Of a DNA stretch of 64,000 nucleotides, positions 46,421-56,554 are shown piece after piece (the first letter of the stretch is position 1; each line of letters begins with the position of its first letter). Both the position numbers and the translations under genes were made by a program. The notes under the pieces were generated by a model. The model had not been told where the DNA came from, searched no databases, and was given only the letters and a program-made list of their open reading frames with translations. Source of the stretch: Zobellia laminariae (GTDB taxonomy: Bacteria; Bacteroidota; Bacteroidia; Flavobacteriales; Flavobacteriaceae); the NCBI RefSeq assembly GCF_009725995.1, contig NZ_RCNS01000001.1, positions 1,007,095 to 1,071,094 on the forward strand, read 5' to 3'.

Positions 46421-47695
46421 CTAATCAATAAACATATTAGGAAGTGCTAGAGAAAACCAAGGAAACAAAGTAACTAGAATCAACACCACAAAACTTACCA
46501 GTAAAAAGGGCAAACCGGCCTTACTTACTTCCCCTATAGATATTTTACCAATACTAGATGCCACAAAAAGACATACTCCCACAGGTGGGGTAGTCAATCC
46601 AATAATTAAGTTCAATACTGCTATTACTGCAAAATGAACGGGATCAACGTCTACAGCCAAAGCCACTTTCAATAAAATTGGAAACAGAATTAAAAGTGCT
46701 GCAACGGTCTCCATAAAAGTGCCTACTACAATCAACAAGAGATTAATTAATAGTAATACTACATACTTGTTATCCGTAAAGCCTAGAATTTCACTGGAGA
46801 TACTCTGCGGAATCTGCTCTGTAATTAATATGTAGCCAAAAAGGTTGGCAAAACCTACCAAAACCATAAGGGAAGCGGAGGTTTTCATACTGTCCAAAAA
46901 CACAACCTGAATGTTCTTGAAATTCAATTTTTTATAAACGAATTTACCTATGATTAAAGCATAAACCACTGCAATTATAGATGCTTCGGTAGGAGTAAAA
47001 AGCCCTCCAATAATACCATACAGAATAATAAATGTCATTAAAAGCGACCAAAACGTATCAACAAAACCAAGGGTTACCTGCTTTAGTGTACTTCTAGCAT
47101 GTTTGGGATAATTGCGCTTTCTAGATATTACATAGGCAGTAATCAATAACCCTACACCCAAAAGCAAGCCTGGAAAAGCGCCTGCAAGAAACAATTTACC
47201 TACCGAAAGTCCACTTAATGTAGCGGCAATAATCATAGGCACACTGGGGGGTATAATAGGGCCAATAGTTGAAGAAGCCGCCGTAACAGCACATGAAAAA
47301 CCGGTGTCGTAACCTTCCTTTTTCATTGCAGGAATCATAATAGAACCCATACTTGCCGTATCAGAAATAGCCGTACCGGAAATACCCGCAAACAACATAG
47401 ATGCTCCAATATTAACCAATGCAAGTCCGCCTCTAATGTGCCCCAATAAATGATTACAGAATGTGATTATTTTCTCCGTCAGACCACCTTGGTTCATGAG
47501 ATTTCCTGCCATAATAAAACCAGGAACACTTAGTAAAACGAATACATCAATACCCGAATACATTTTCATTGGAATAATAATCAACGGAATACCCTTTACC
47601 AAAATGTAACTCAAGCATGAGAGTCCAAGTGCAAAAGCTATAGGAAAACGCAAAACGAGACATACCACAAATACTAGAACAAGAACCCAAATCAT
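46421..47695 (-). CDS. dctM: TRAP transporter large membrane subunit (DctM)
   Basis: 424 residues of hydrophobic helices with the family patterns AGISGTAISDTASMGSIMIPAMKKEGYD and PPSVPMIIAA, and the C-terminal GLTTPPVGVCLFVASSIGKIS. This subunit holds the sodium-coupled transport path. Its ATG overlaps the DctQ stop by 4 bp. Third gene of the DctP-Q-M set. Confidence 0.95.
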   Translation of the reverse strand: MIWVLVLVFVVCLVLRFPIAFALGLSCLSYILVKGIPLIIIPMKMYSGIDVFVLLSVPGFIMAGNLMNQGGLTEKIITFCNHLLGHIRGGLALVNIGASMLFAGISGTAISDTASMGSIMIPAMKKEGYDTGFSCAVTAASSTIGPIIPPSVPMIIAATLSGLSVGKLFLAGAFPGLLLGVGLLITAYVISRKRNYPKHARSTLKQVTLGFVDTFWSLLMTFIILYGIIGGLFTPTEASIIAVVYALIIGKFVYKKLNFKNIQVVFLDSMKTSASLMVLVGFANLFGYILITEQIPQSISSEILGFTDNKYVVLLLINLLLIVVGTFMETVAALLILFPILLKVALAVDVDPVHFAVIAVLNLIIGLTTPPVGVCLFVASSIGKISIGEVSKAGLPFLLVSFVVLILVTLFPWFSLALPNMFID

Positions 47696-48156
47696 GACTT
47701 AGAATTTTTATAGTTTTTTTGGATTTTTTTCCAGAGGTAATAACTTATAGAAGCCGACATAATGAACATGCTAAAAAAAGCAACACCCATATTAAAACCC
47801 ATACTGGGTGATTTTTCCGGAATACCCAAAAGCACAAATTGTATGGAATAGATTGCCATGATAGCAAATAAAAATAATACGATTACTGGAATAACCTTAA
47901 CCAACAAGCGCTGCAGTTTTACAGGAAAATTACTAAAGAACATATCTAAATGAACATAGTACTCATTTTTCATAGCAAGCCCGGCACCAAAAGACATGGC
48001 ATAAATAAAGAATAGACGCGAAGCTTCCTCTGTCCACGTTGGCGTATCCAATGGCGTAAATCTGCAGAAAATCTGTAATAATACTGTAAATATGAGTCCC
48101 CAAGTGCTCAATAATACGCCAACTTTTAAAATGCGCCCAATAGTTTTATGAAGCAT
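47692..48156 (-). CDS. dctQ: TRAP transporter small membrane subunit (DctQ)
   Basis: 154 residues with four TM helices and the pattern FCRFTPLDTPTWTEEASRLFFIYAMSFGAGLAMKNEYYVHLDMFF, typical DctQ. It forms a complex with the DctM subunit. Starts 11 bp inside the DctP gene and ends 4 bp into DctM. Confidence 0.92.
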   Translation of the reverse strand: MLHKTIGRILKVGVLLSTWGLIFTVLLQIFCRFTPLDTPTWTEEASRLFFIYAMSFGAGLAMKNEYYVHLDMFFSNFPVKLQRLLVKVIPVIVLFLFAIMAIYSIQFVLLGIPEKSPSMGFNMGVAFFSMFIMSASISYYLWKKIQKNYKNSKS

Positions 48157-49156
48157 CCTTTTCTGTTTTAAGTTGATCGTATATTTTCTTCATTTCTAGA
48201 GAAAGACTGTTGTAAATAGCAGCTTCGCACTTTTCTTGAAAAGCATCTTTATCCACCGCAATAAACTCCATTCCCTTCGCCTTTAATTCATCTTGAACTT
48301 TCTTTTCATTCTCTAAAAAAAGACGATGCTCATAGGCTTGCATATCATCTGCCGCTAACAAAAATATTTTCTGTAAATCTGGTGGAAGTCGCTGAAACTG
48401 CTTTTCGCCAATAACCGGATAAACCCAACTTATGACATGACCTGTTAGGTTCAAATATTTTTGCACCTCAGCAAAACCAGCATTGTTAATCAATGCAAAC
48501 GGATTCTCTTGTGCCTCTATAGTACCTTGTTGCAAAGAAGTAAAAACCTCCGAAAAGGCCATAGGCGTGGGTTTTGCCCCAAGAGCTTTCCAAAGGGTTA
48601 CGAATGATGGCACGTTTGGCACCCGAACAATGAGTCCGTCTAAATCATCCGGATGTCTTATGGGTCTGTTTGATGTTAAGTGCCTTGGGCCTCTCTCAAA
48701 GTGACCTAAAGACCTCAATCCGGATTTAGTAATCATTTCCTTCTCCATCAATGTTCCTATAGGTCCATTTATATACCGATTCATATCGATTGAATCTTGC
48801 ATCAGGAAGGGAAGTTCACAGAAAGTAGCCACTTCAAACCAATTGGTAAGGGTAGAACCCGTAGTAGTCATATCAATAACATCTGCTTGAATAAGCCTTA
48901 TGGCTTCAATCTCTTTGGCCAATTGCTCGGAGGGATAAACTTCTACCTTGATACGGCCTTTGGAACGTTCTTCAAGAATCTCCCCAAAATAAACAAATGC
49001 TTTGTACCAAGTATGCTCCTCATTTACCAAGAGTGCGGTACGGAGAAGGAATTCTGGTTCTGCCTGGACAGGCTTACAGCCACTTAAACTTAACAGAATA
49101 AAAAAACAAAGAATGATTTTTTGAAAAATAGGATTTAAAAACAATTGTTTTTGCAT
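48146..49156 (-). CDS. dctP: TRAP transporter solute-binding protein (DctP), lipoprotein
   Basis: 336 residues with a lipobox LSGC (Cys27), so membrane-anchored rather than free. TAXI/DctP fold: VYPSEQLAKEIEAIRLIQADVIDMTTTGSTLTNWFEVATFCELPFL, then the ligand-binding Arg in DGLIVRVPNVPSF, ALGAKPTPMAFSEVFTSLQQGTIEAQENP. Ligand is normally a carboxylate such as a uronate or sialate. The neighbours suggest a sugar acid, but the substrate cannot be read off the sequence. Confidence 0.92.
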   Translation of the reverse strand: MQKQLFLNPIFQKIILCFFILLSLSGCKPVQAEPEFLLRTALLVNEEHTWYKAFVYFGEILEERSKGRIKVEVYPSEQLAKEIEAIRLIQADVIDMTTTGSTLTNWFEVATFCELPFLMQDSIDMNRYINGPIGTLMEKEMITKSGLRSLGHFERGPRHLTSNRPIRHPDDLDGLIVRVPNVPSFVTLWKALGAKPTPMAFSEVFTSLQQGTIEAQENPFALINNAGFAEVQKYLNLTGHVISWVYPVIGEKQFQRLPPDLQKIFLLAADDMQAYEHRLFLENEKKVQDELKAKGMEFIAVDKDAFQEKCEAAIYNSLSLEMKKIYDQLKTEKDAS

Positions 49157-49159
49157 AAC

Positions 49160-49696
49160 CTAATCTTCTACCTCAACAATCATTTCTACCTCAACCGCAA
49201 TATTAGCAGGTAAAGAACCCATACCCACAGCAGCTCGTGCATGTTTCCCTCTTTCACCAAAAACTGCTACCATTAAGTCTGAATACCCATTAATTACTTT
49301 GGGCTGATCGGTAAAATCTGGAACGGCATTGACCATCCCGCGAACTTTAACAATGCGCTTTACTTTTTTAAGGTCTCCCAATTCCATTTTCAAAACCGAG
49401 ATTTGATTGACACCTGTTATTCTAGCCGCCTCATAACCTTCTTCAATAGTGAGGTCTTTCCCTAACTTACCTGTAATATTTTCACCGTCAGGTTTTGTTG
49501 GTCCTTTACCCGCAAGAAAAATGAGATTCCCAACACGTACCGCATTTACGTAATTAGCCATGGGGGCAGAAGGTTCTGAAAGCTCTATACCAAGTTCTAA
49601 AAGTCTTGCTTCCGGATTATACTCGGTTTCACTTTGGGCAAATCCGTTAAATAAAGTAAAAGTAAAAATTGAAGCAATTAAAATTAGGTTTTTCAT
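49160..49696 (-). CDS. Exported RidA (YjgF/YER057c/UK114)-family protein
   Basis: 178 residues from the ATG at 49696 (longer in-frame start 49753 rejected). The N-terminal hydrophobic segment MKNLILIASIFTFTLFNGFAQ is a clear signal peptide, whereas RidA proteins are normally cytosolic. The body has NYVNAVRVGNLIFLAGKGPTK, DLKKVKRIVKVRGMVNAVPDF and RAAVGMGSLPANIAVEVEMIVE. The Arg of the imine-deaminase site (usually near residue 105 in the 130-residue form) aligns with RAAVG. It is 4 bp upstream of dctP, so it likely shares the transcript. Confidence 0.88.
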   Translation of the reverse strand: MKNLILIASIFTFTLFNGFAQSETEYNPEARLLELGIELSEPSAPMANYVNAVRVGNLIFLAGKGPTKPDGENITGKLGKDLTIEEGYEAARITGVNQISVLKMELGDLKKVKRIVKVRGMVNAVPDFTDQPKVINGYSDLMVAVFGERGKHARAAVGMGSLPANIAVEVEMIVEVED

Positions 49697-49804
49697 ATAG
49701 TCTGGATTCTTTCTTGAAACTACAAGATAAGAATTTCTTACTTCTCTTAACACCTTAAGAAATAGAAAACAAACTATTCGTAAAATCGTATTTATCTCAA
49801 ATAT

Positions 49805-49816
49805 GAAACTAGTTTC
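49805..49816. promoter_or_regulatory. 12 bp perfect palindrome upstream of the ridA-TRAP operon
   Basis: GAAACTAGTTTC, about 110 bp ahead of the exported RidA start, inside the 183 bp gap after the araA stop. Possible operator; no regulator is assigned. Confidence 0.35.
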
Positions 49817-49879
49817 GTAATTTTATCGATTTAAAACGTGGTACTTTAAAATTTTTAAATCATGCATTAACTGAACATT

Positions 49880-51385
49880 CTAAATCCCTTTTAAACCGTA
49901 AGCAGCATCGTTCCAGCGTAGTTCTTGTTTAAAGCGATAGAGGTCTGTCTTTTCATCGATCAACAAAAATTCTATATCCATCATTTCGGCGAAGTCCTCC
50001 AGTGATTCCGCGGAGATATTCTGACTATAACAGGTGTGATGTGCTCCTCCACCATAAATCCAAGCGGCAGCAGCAGTTTGAAGATCCGGTTTGGCATCCC
50101 AAAGCACTCTGGCTACAGGAAGGTTTGGCATATCATTTTCAATTTCCAAAGCCTCAACTTTATTGACCAACATTCTAAACCGATTACCCATATCAACGAT
50201 AGATGCATTTAAAGCCTTACCGGCACCCGCATTAAATACTAAACGCACAGGATCTTCTTTTCCACCAATTCCCAAAGGATGGATTTCGCAAGAAACATCT
50301 CCATTAGCAATGGACGGACATATCTCCAGCATATGTGAACCTAAAACTGTAGAATTTTCAGGATCAAAATGATAGGTGTAATCTTCCATAAAACTGTTTC
50401 CGCCTTCAAGACCAGAACCCATAACTTTCATGGTGCGTACCAATGCGGCGGTCTTCCAATCACCTTCTCCACCAAAACCATAACCACTGGCCATTAGTCT
50501 TTGTGTTGCTATACCCGGCAATTGTTTCATTCCGTGTAAATCCTCAAAAGTATCGGTAAAAGCGGTATAACCACCCTCTTCTAGAAAAGCACGCATACCC
50601 AATTCTATTTTGGCCGCATCCTTTAAAGAATTGCGCATACTTCCATCAGACTTAATTTTAGCCGCCATGGTATACGAATCCTCATATTCCTGAATCAATA
50701 TATTTATTTGAGTATCGGAAATTGCATTTATATATTTAACCAAGTCCCCTACGCCGTAACCGTTTACTTCGTAACCGAATTTTAACTGAGCGGAAACCTT
50801 GTTACCTTCTGTCACTGCTACTTGGCGCATGTTATCTCCAAAACGGGCCACTTTCATTTCCTTAGAGTCGGCAACGGCACACGCTACGCGGCACCAGTTA
50901 CTCAATTTCTGCAAAACGGATTCATTTTTCCAATGACCAACTATCACTTTTCGGTTCAATCGCATTCTCGATGCCAAAAAACCAAATTCCCGACCACCAT
51001 GTGCCGACTGGTTCAGGTTCATGAAATCCATGTCAATTGCATTCCATGGAATATCGCGATTATACTGTGTATGTAGGTGCAAAAACGGTTTCTGAAGTGC
51101 TTGCAGACCAGCAATCCACATTTTAGCAGGGGAGAAAGTATGCATCCATAAAACTAAACCTACGCAGGCCTCCGCATTGTTGGCCTCTTTACACAAAGTA
51201 CTTATTTCACCTGCAGTTTTAACCACTGGTTTAAAAATAACGCTTACTGGAATTATCTCGTTATCATTATAGTACTTGGCTATCTCGGCAGAATGTTCCG
51301 CTACCTGTGCTAAAGTTTCCGGTCCATACAAATGTTGACTACCTGTTACAAACCAAATTTCATTCTTGCTTAAATCAATCATCAT
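49880..51385 (-). CDS. araA: L-arabinose isomerase
   Basis: 501 residues, the family's usual length. Starts [17 protein letters not shown]; contains [32 protein letters not shown] and the Mn-binding Glu/His set ([32 protein letters not shown]). Converts L-arabinose to L-ribulose. Last gene of the ara cluster, 21 bp after the symporter. Confidence 0.97.
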   Translation of the reverse strand: MMIDLSKNEIWFVTGSQHLYGPETLAQVAEHSAEIAKYYNDNEIIPVSVIFKPVVKTAGEISTLCKEANNAEACVGLVLWMHTFSPAKMWIAGLQALQKPFLHLHTQYNRDIPWNAIDMDFMNLNQSAHGGREFGFLASRMRLNRKVIVGHWKNESVLQKLSNWCRVACAVADSKEMKVARFGDNMRQVAVTEGNKVSAQLKFGYEVNGYGVGDLVKYINAISDTQINILIQEYEDSYTMAAKIKSDGSMRNSLKDAAKIELGMRAFLEEGGYTAFTDTFEDLHGMKQLPGIATQRLMASGYGFGGEGDWKTAALVRTMKVMGSGLEGGNSFMEDYTYHFDPENSTVLGSHMLEICPSIANGDVSCEIHPLGIGGKEDPVRLVFNAGAGKALNASIVDMGNRFRMLVNKVEALEIENDMPNLPVARVLWDAKPDLQTAAAAWIYGGGAHHTCYSQNISAESLEDFAEMMDIEFLLIDEKTDLYRFKQELRWNDAAYGLKGI

Positions 51386-51405
51386 TTCTTAAAATAAATT
51401 AATCC

Positions 51406-52971
51406 TTAGGAAAAATACACGTACATACCCACTACAATGGAGCATATTACAAAACCAACGGGTTTGGCAAATTTCCATGGTGTAATATCTACCTGTTCGG
51501 TGTATACTTCTACATATTCCGTTTCTCTAGGCCAGAATTTTCCAATAATGAACATTAGTACTACCACCAAAACGAATAAGATGCCCATAACATGCAAGAA
51601 GCTAATGTCTGGTTTTACTACATAAAGAGTTACCAGGTAAGTGACCACTGCGAACACTATACCAATATTAGCAGCAATGCCCGGAACTTTTTTAGTTAAG
51701 TAACCCACTAAAATTATGGCTAAAATAGGTACACTATAAGACCCATTTAATTCTTGTAGATAATTGAATATACCACCTTCCACACCGAATAATAATGGTG
51801 CGATAATCATAGAAATTATTGCAAGGAAAATGCCGAATATCTTACCAGCCTTCACAATTTGCTTCTCAGAAGCTTCTTTATTAATATATTCTTTATAAAA
51901 GTCGAGTCCAAATAGGGTAACAGAGCTATTAAGCGCACTATTAAAAGAGCTTAATATGGCTCCAAAAAGAACAGCTGCAAAAAAGCCTATAAATGCAGTA
52001 GGCAATACTTTTTTAACCACCATAGGATACGCTTGATCGGCATTGGTCAACTCCCCATTAAAAATCTGATAGGCAATAATACCTGGCAACACCACAATAA
52101 AAGGTCCTAATATTTTCACGAATGCGGCAAGGCTCAATCCTATTTGACCTTCGCGTAAATTCTTGGCGCCAAGAGCCCTTTGAATGATAGCCTGATTTGT
52201 TCCCCAATAATAGAAATTTACAATAACCATACCTGTGAAAAGTGTCCAAAAAGGCACAGAGGAATCAGGTCCGCCCAAAATATCGAATTTCTCAGGAAAA
52301 TTGGTTGTCAGGACATCCATACCAGCAGTAAGACTTCCATCACCCACGTACAGTAATCCGAATATAGGTATGAGCGAACCCCCAATGATTAAACCTACGG
52401 CATTAATAGAATCCGATACCGCAACTGCTTTTAATCCACCAAAAATTGCATAGATACTTCCGATTATGCCAATACCCCAAACGGTAACCCATAAAGCGCT
52501 TTCTTCGCCCATGCCCATTGCCTCAGGCAAATCAAACATGGTATTTATTGCCAAAGCACCTGAATATAGTACGGTAGGAAGCATTGAAATGGCATACCCT
52601 CCTAAAAATAGAAGGGACACTAAAGTTTTTGTAGATTTCCCGTATCGTTTTTCCAAGAATTGAGGAATGGTAGCGATACCTCCTTTTAAATATCTAGGTA
52701 ATAACACCAATGCGGTAAAGACCATAGCTATAGCAGCTAAAACCTCATAAGCCATAATGAGAATACCCTCACTGTAGGCAATACCGTTCATACCTACAAT
52801 CTGCTCTGTTGAGAGATTTGTTAAAAGCAACGACCCTGCTATTACGGGCCCAGTAAGGCTACGACCACCTAAAAAATAACCGTCCGAAGAGGTCTCGTCT
52901 GTTTTTCGGGTTGATAAATAGGCAATGATTGCCACTAACAGTGTAAACCCAATGAACGTTGCTATTCCCAT
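51406..52971 (-). CDS. Sodium/sugar symporter (SSS family)
   Basis: 521 residues with about 14 TM helices. SSS signature patterns: DGYFLGGRSLTGPVIAGSLLLTNLSTEQIVGMNG at the N-terminus, GGLKAVAVSDSINAVGLIIGG, and SFNSALNSSVTLFGLDFY. Within an arabinose cluster it is the probable L-arabinose importer. It lies between araD and araA. Confidence 0.93.
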   Translation of the reverse strand: MGIATFIGFTLLVAIIAYLSTRKTDETSSDGYFLGGRSLTGPVIAGSLLLTNLSTEQIVGMNGIAYSEGILIMAYEVLAAIAMVFTALVLLPRYLKGGIATIPQFLEKRYGKSTKTLVSLLFLGGYAISMLPTVLYSGALAINTMFDLPEAMGMGEESALWVTVWGIGIIGSIYAIFGGLKAVAVSDSINAVGLIIGGSLIPIFGLLYVGDGSLTAGMDVLTTNFPEKFDILGGPDSSVPFWTLFTGMVIVNFYYWGTNQAIIQRALGAKNLREGQIGLSLAAFVKILGPFIVVLPGIIAYQIFNGELTNADQAYPMVVKKVLPTAFIGFFAAVLFGAILSSFNSALNSSVTLFGLDFYKEYINKEASEKQIVKAGKIFGIFLAIISMIIAPLLFGVEGGIFNYLQELNGSYSVPILAIILVGYLTKKVPGIAANIGIVFAVVTYLVTLYVVKPDISFLHVMGILFVLVVVLMFIIGKFWPRETEYVEVYTEQVDITPWKFAKPVGFVICSIVVGMYVYFS

Positions 52972-52992
52972 AAAATATATTTCAATTAAAAC

Positions 52993-53697
52993 TTAACATC
53001 CTTGTCCGTAATAAGCATCTTTACCATGCTTGCGCTCAAAATGCTTCTTTTTCAAAGCCTCTTTTAAAGTAGCTGCGCTAGGATTTATCTGCAAAGTTAG
53101 ATGTGCCATTCTAGCTACTTCTTCACATACAGCACTGTTATATACTGCCTTGGCTGCGGTTGCCCCCCAAGTAAAGGGTGCATGACTACCGACCAGTATC
53201 ATACCTATTTCGTTATAATCCAAACCCCTTTCTTTCAAACAATCAATTATCTGATAGCCCGTCATATGCTCATAATCGCCTTGAATATACTCATCTTTCA
53301 TAGGAGGAGCACATGGAATATCAGCAATCAAATGATCGGCATGAGTCGTTCCGAAGATAGGAATATCTTTTATTGCTTGTGCCCATGCCGTACCGTAAGT
53401 TGAATGTGTATGAACTACTCCGCCTATTTTATCCCATTCTTTATAAAGAACCGCATGCGTTTTTGTGTCGGATGAAGGTCTCATCTTCCCTTCTACAATC
53501 TTTGCATCAAAGTCACAAATAACAATATCTTCTATTTTTAATGCAGCATAAGGAACACCACTTGGCTTAATGGCAAAAACCCCTTTATCTCTATCTACCG
53601 CACTTGCATTACCAAATGTAAATAATACCAGTCCCAATTCCGGAAGCTGCATGTTTGCCTCAAAGGCCTCTTCTTTTAATGATGTATACTTACCCAT
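52993..53697 (-). CDS. araD: L-ribulose-5-phosphate 4-epimerase
   Basis: 234 residues (class II aldolase fold). GNASAVDRDKGVFAIKPSGVPY, the metal-binding VHTHSTYGTAWAQ, GTTHADHLIADIPC and SHAPFTWGATA match AraD. Converts L-ribulose-5-P to D-xylulose-5-P. Its start overlaps the end of araB by 8 bp. Confidence 0.95.
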   Translation of the reverse strand: MGKYTSLKEEAFEANMQLPELGLVLFTFGNASAVDRDKGVFAIKPSGVPYAALKIEDIVICDFDAKIVEGKMRPSSDTKTHAVLYKEWDKIGGVVHTHSTYGTAWAQAIKDIPIFGTTHADHLIADIPCAPPMKDEYIQGDYEHMTGYQIIDCLKERGLDYNEIGMILVGSHAPFTWGATAAKAVYNSAVCEEVARMAHLTLQINPSAATLKEALKKKHFERKHGKDAYYGQGC

Positions 53698-55384
53698 TTC
53701 TTCTGGTTTCGTTCATGATATGTTTCTCCATAGTATCGCCTAGCCTACTGTAGTTTTCATATACTTTTTCATAGGCCATTACATCTATTACATTTGGTTG
53801 ATAAATAGTCTCAAAAGGACTACCCATCTTCTCCATTGCTTCGGGAACATTGGTATAGACCTCCGCAGCTACAGCACCAAAAACTGCCGCACCTAATGCA
53901 CAGGCTTGTTCTGACGCCACTACTTTAATAGGCATATTAAGCACATCGGCCATCATTTGCATAATAAATGGAGATTTCTTAGCTACTCCTCCCAAAGCTA
54001 TCACTCCTTTAATTGGTATACCTTCGGATAAGAATCGGTCAACTATTTTTTTAGCTCCAAAACAAGAAGCTTCCACTAAAGCTCTAAATATTTTAGGTGA
54101 TGTACTTCCTAAATTTATACCAGCAATAACACCTTTCAAATTCTGATTGGCATCTGGAGTCCGACGTCCGTTCATCCAATCTAGCGCTAACTCTCCCGAA
54201 GCACCAATAGGCTCTTTACTTGCCGCATCGCTTAGCTGAGGAATTAGGTTTTTGAGTGCCTCAGCAATTAGTTTTTGTTTGGTCTCTTCATCAATTAAAG
54301 AAGTCTTAGATATCAGTTCCTCAATTGGCCAAGCCAAAACTCTGCTGTACCAAGCATAAATGTCTCCAAAAGCGGACTGACCGGCTTCCAGCCCTAACAT
54401 GTTTGGTATGACGGAACCATCTACCTGTCCGCATATACCTTTTATCAATTTTTCTTCACCTTCTACTGGAGCTACTAAAACATCGCAGGTAGAAGTACCC
54501 ATTATTTTTGTTAGATAATATGGCTCAATCTTAGCACCTACGGCGCCCATATGAGCATCAAAAGCACCTACGGAAACAATCGTCTTCTTAGAAAGGCCCA
54601 ATTTTTCAGCCCACTCCCCATCCAAATTACCCACAGGGACATCAGAAGTATAGGTTTTATCAAAAAGACGTTCTCTTAGTCCATCCAAAAGCGGATCTAA
54701 TGCTACAAAAAAATCATTGGAAGGTAACCCATTATAACTTTCATGCCAAAGCGCTTTGTGGCCTGCCGCGCATCTGCTACGTTTCATTTTATGGATATCA
54801 TTACCGCCAGTTAGTAGAAACGGAATCCAATCGCAATGCTCTACCCAAGAGTAGGCAGCTTTATACACCTTGTTATCTGCTCTTGAAACATGAAGTATTT
54901 TACTCCAAAACCACTCTGAAGAATAAATTCCGCCTTCATATTGCGAGTAGTCAATATCCCATTTAGCACATAATGCATTAATTTCATTAGCTTCATGAAT
55001 ACCAGTATGGTCTTTCCAAAGCACGAACATTGCGTTCGGGTTCTCTTTGAATGCATCCAAAAGTGCCAATGGAGTTCCATTAGCATCTACCGCAACGGGT
55101 GTACTTCCCGTAGTATCTACGCCTATGCTAACAATTTGTGCAGCAACCTCAGGACCTACTTCTGCCACAACGGACTTTACCGTAGATTCTATACCTTCTA
55201 TATAGTCTAATGGATGTTGACGAAAACGATTTTCGGAGGGATCACAGTATTTGCCTTTTTTCCACCGTACATAATAATGTACCGCAGTGGAAAGCTCTTG
55301 ACCAGTTTTTGTATTGACCAAAACGGCCCGGACGGAATCTGACCCAAAATCCAAGCCCAGGCTATAGGCGGTTTGTGAACTCAT
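53690..55384 (-). CDS. araB: L-ribulokinase
   Basis: 564 residues, FGGY family. YSLGLDFGSDSVRAVLVNTKTG (nucleotide loop), SIGVDTTGSTPVAVD, GAFDAHMGAVGA, MGTSTCDVLVA and GGVAKKSPFIMQMMADVLNMPIKVVASEQACALGAA match bacterial ribulokinases. Phosphorylates L-ribulose. First structural gene after the regulator. An AAGTGTTT-TTG-AAACACTT palindrome lies between them. Confidence 0.95.
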   Translation of the reverse strand: MSSQTAYSLGLDFGSDSVRAVLVNTKTGQELSTAVHYYVRWKKGKYCDPSENRFRQHPLDYIEGIESTVKSVVAEVGPEVAAQIVSIGVDTTGSTPVAVDANGTPLALLDAFKENPNAMFVLWKDHTGIHEANEINALCAKWDIDYSQYEGGIYSSEWFWSKILHVSRADNKVYKAAYSWVEHCDWIPFLLTGGNDIHKMKRSRCAAGHKALWHESYNGLPSNDFFVALDPLLDGLRERLFDKTYTSDVPVGNLDGEWAEKLGLSKKTIVSVGAFDAHMGAVGAKIEPYYLTKIMGTSTCDVLVAPVEGEEKLIKGICGQVDGSVIPNMLGLEAGQSAFGDIYAWYSRVLAWPIEELISKTSLIDEETKQKLIAEALKNLIPQLSDAASKEPIGASGELALDWMNGRRTPDANQNLKGVIAGINLGSTSPKIFRALVEASCFGAKKIVDRFLSEGIPIKGVIALGGVAKKSPFIMQMMADVLNMPIKVVASEQACALGAAVFGAVAAEVYTNVPEAMEKMGSPFETIYQPNVIDVMAYEKVYENYSRLGDTMEKHIMNETRRNG

Positions 55385-55427
55385 ATGTAAAAACTTTAAA
55401 TTTAAGGTAGCGTGTTAACAGAAATAC

Positions 55428-55478
55428 CTTGTAAAAGAAACTAATATAGAACTTTTTACAAGTGTTTCAAAAACACTT
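55428..55478 (-). promoter_or_regulatory. Candidate AraR operator region upstream of araB
   Basis: Two overlapping inverted repeats in the 99 bp gap: CTTGTAAAA (55428-55436) with TTTTACAAG (55454-55462), and a perfect 8 bp palindrome AAGTGTTT-CAA-AAACACTT at 55460-55478. The latter is not followed by a T-run, so it is a better operator than a terminator. Confidence 0.5.
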
Positions 55479-55483
55479 AATGC

Positions 55484-56164
55484 TTAAATTGTAAAGTTTT
55501 TTGTTTTGTTATATTTTTTCTCATCAAATCGATATAAAAAAGCGCCTTTTTTAGACTCAGACATATCTTTTTCATTCAACTTGATTAAAAAATCCATCGT
55601 AGCAAGTTTCTTTCGGAAGTTACGCTTATCCATTTCCTCCTGAAAAATACCTTCATATAGCTTTTGTAGTTGAGGTAAGGTAAATTTATCGGGAAGAAGA
55701 TTAAAGACTATAGGAAAAGTACGTACTCTTCTTTGAAGCCTTCTTATTGCAGACTCAACCATGTCCTTATGGTCAAAAATTAAATCAGGAAGTTCATCTA
55801 TAGGAAACCATTTAGCTCTATACTCCTCAATAAGCTCCTTATTATACTTGTTTTTAAGAATTAATGCACTATAAGTGGTAGACACTACGCGTTCGTAAGG
55901 GTCACGTTTGGCTTTACCAAAAGTGCGGACCTGCTCCATATAAACATCTTCTAGACCTGATAGATCTTTTAAAACCCTATTTGCAGCATCATCAAGATCT
56001 TCATGATTACCTACGAAGCCACCCATAAGAGACCACCTATCTTTTTCAGGTGCAAAACCCCTATGGACCAACAATACCTCTAACCTATTATCATTGAACC
56101 CAAATATGATACAATCTACGGCGAGCGTAATTTGTTGTATATCCTTATATGTTCTGTCCATCAT
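55484..56164 (-). CDS. araR: NUDIX-domain transcriptional regulator (AraR type)
   Basis: 226 residues: a Nudix-fold N-terminus (about 10-140) and a winged-helix C-terminus (about 145-226). The Nudix box GGFVGNHEDLDDAANRVLKDLSGLED lacks the catalytic Glu residues of REUxEExGU, as in NrtR/AraR regulators that sense ligand without hydrolysis. In Bacteroidota such proteins control arabinose genes. It precedes araB on the same strand. A second candidate regulatory repeat was sought upstream of it but not found. Confidence 0.85.
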   Translation of the reverse strand: MMDRTYKDIQQITLAVDCIIFGFNDNRLEVLLVHRGFAPEKDRWSLMGGFVGNHEDLDDAANRVLKDLSGLEDVYMEQVRTFGKAKRDPYERVVSTTYSALILKNKYNKELIEEYRAKWFPIDELPDLIFDHKDMVESAIRRLQRRVRTFPIVFNLLPDKFTLPQLQKLYEGIFQEEMDKRNFRKKLATMDFLIKLNEKDMSESKKGAFLYRFDEKKYNKTKNFTI

Positions 56165-56554
56165 AAATTAAAATATTGTTAACGGTTTCATCAAAAATAC
56201 GGAAAGAATCCGGTTGTAAGTGTATATATAACATTTTCGACTTTATCTAAGAGAAAATTCACTTATTGATGCTTATTTTGCTCTTCAAATAGCACAAAAG
56301 CTTATAATTTTCCACTTTAAAAAACCAAGTTTATAATAATTGTATTGCTTAGTCTCACATAATCATAAAACAAACACTTATTACTAGATATTTTCGCAAA
56401 ACAGTTAATAAAACACCACCCTTCTCCGAATTTTCGACATGAGTCCCTTTTTTCTCTATGAAACACAGGAAACCCATTTTATAAAATTGTTTTATTGCGG
56501 TATCTTGTGCCTCCAAAACAATCACCAATTTGTTTGTAAATCAAACCTAACCAC
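56165..56554. other. Gene-free stretch between araR and the glycan cluster
   Basis: 390 bp, very AT-rich, divergent promoters expected. No gene, stem-loop or repeat was recognised. Confidence 0.5.

Noticed and set aside
55460..55478. Terminator of the araR gene
   Set aside because: The hairpin is not followed by a T-run on the minus strand; an operator is a better reading.
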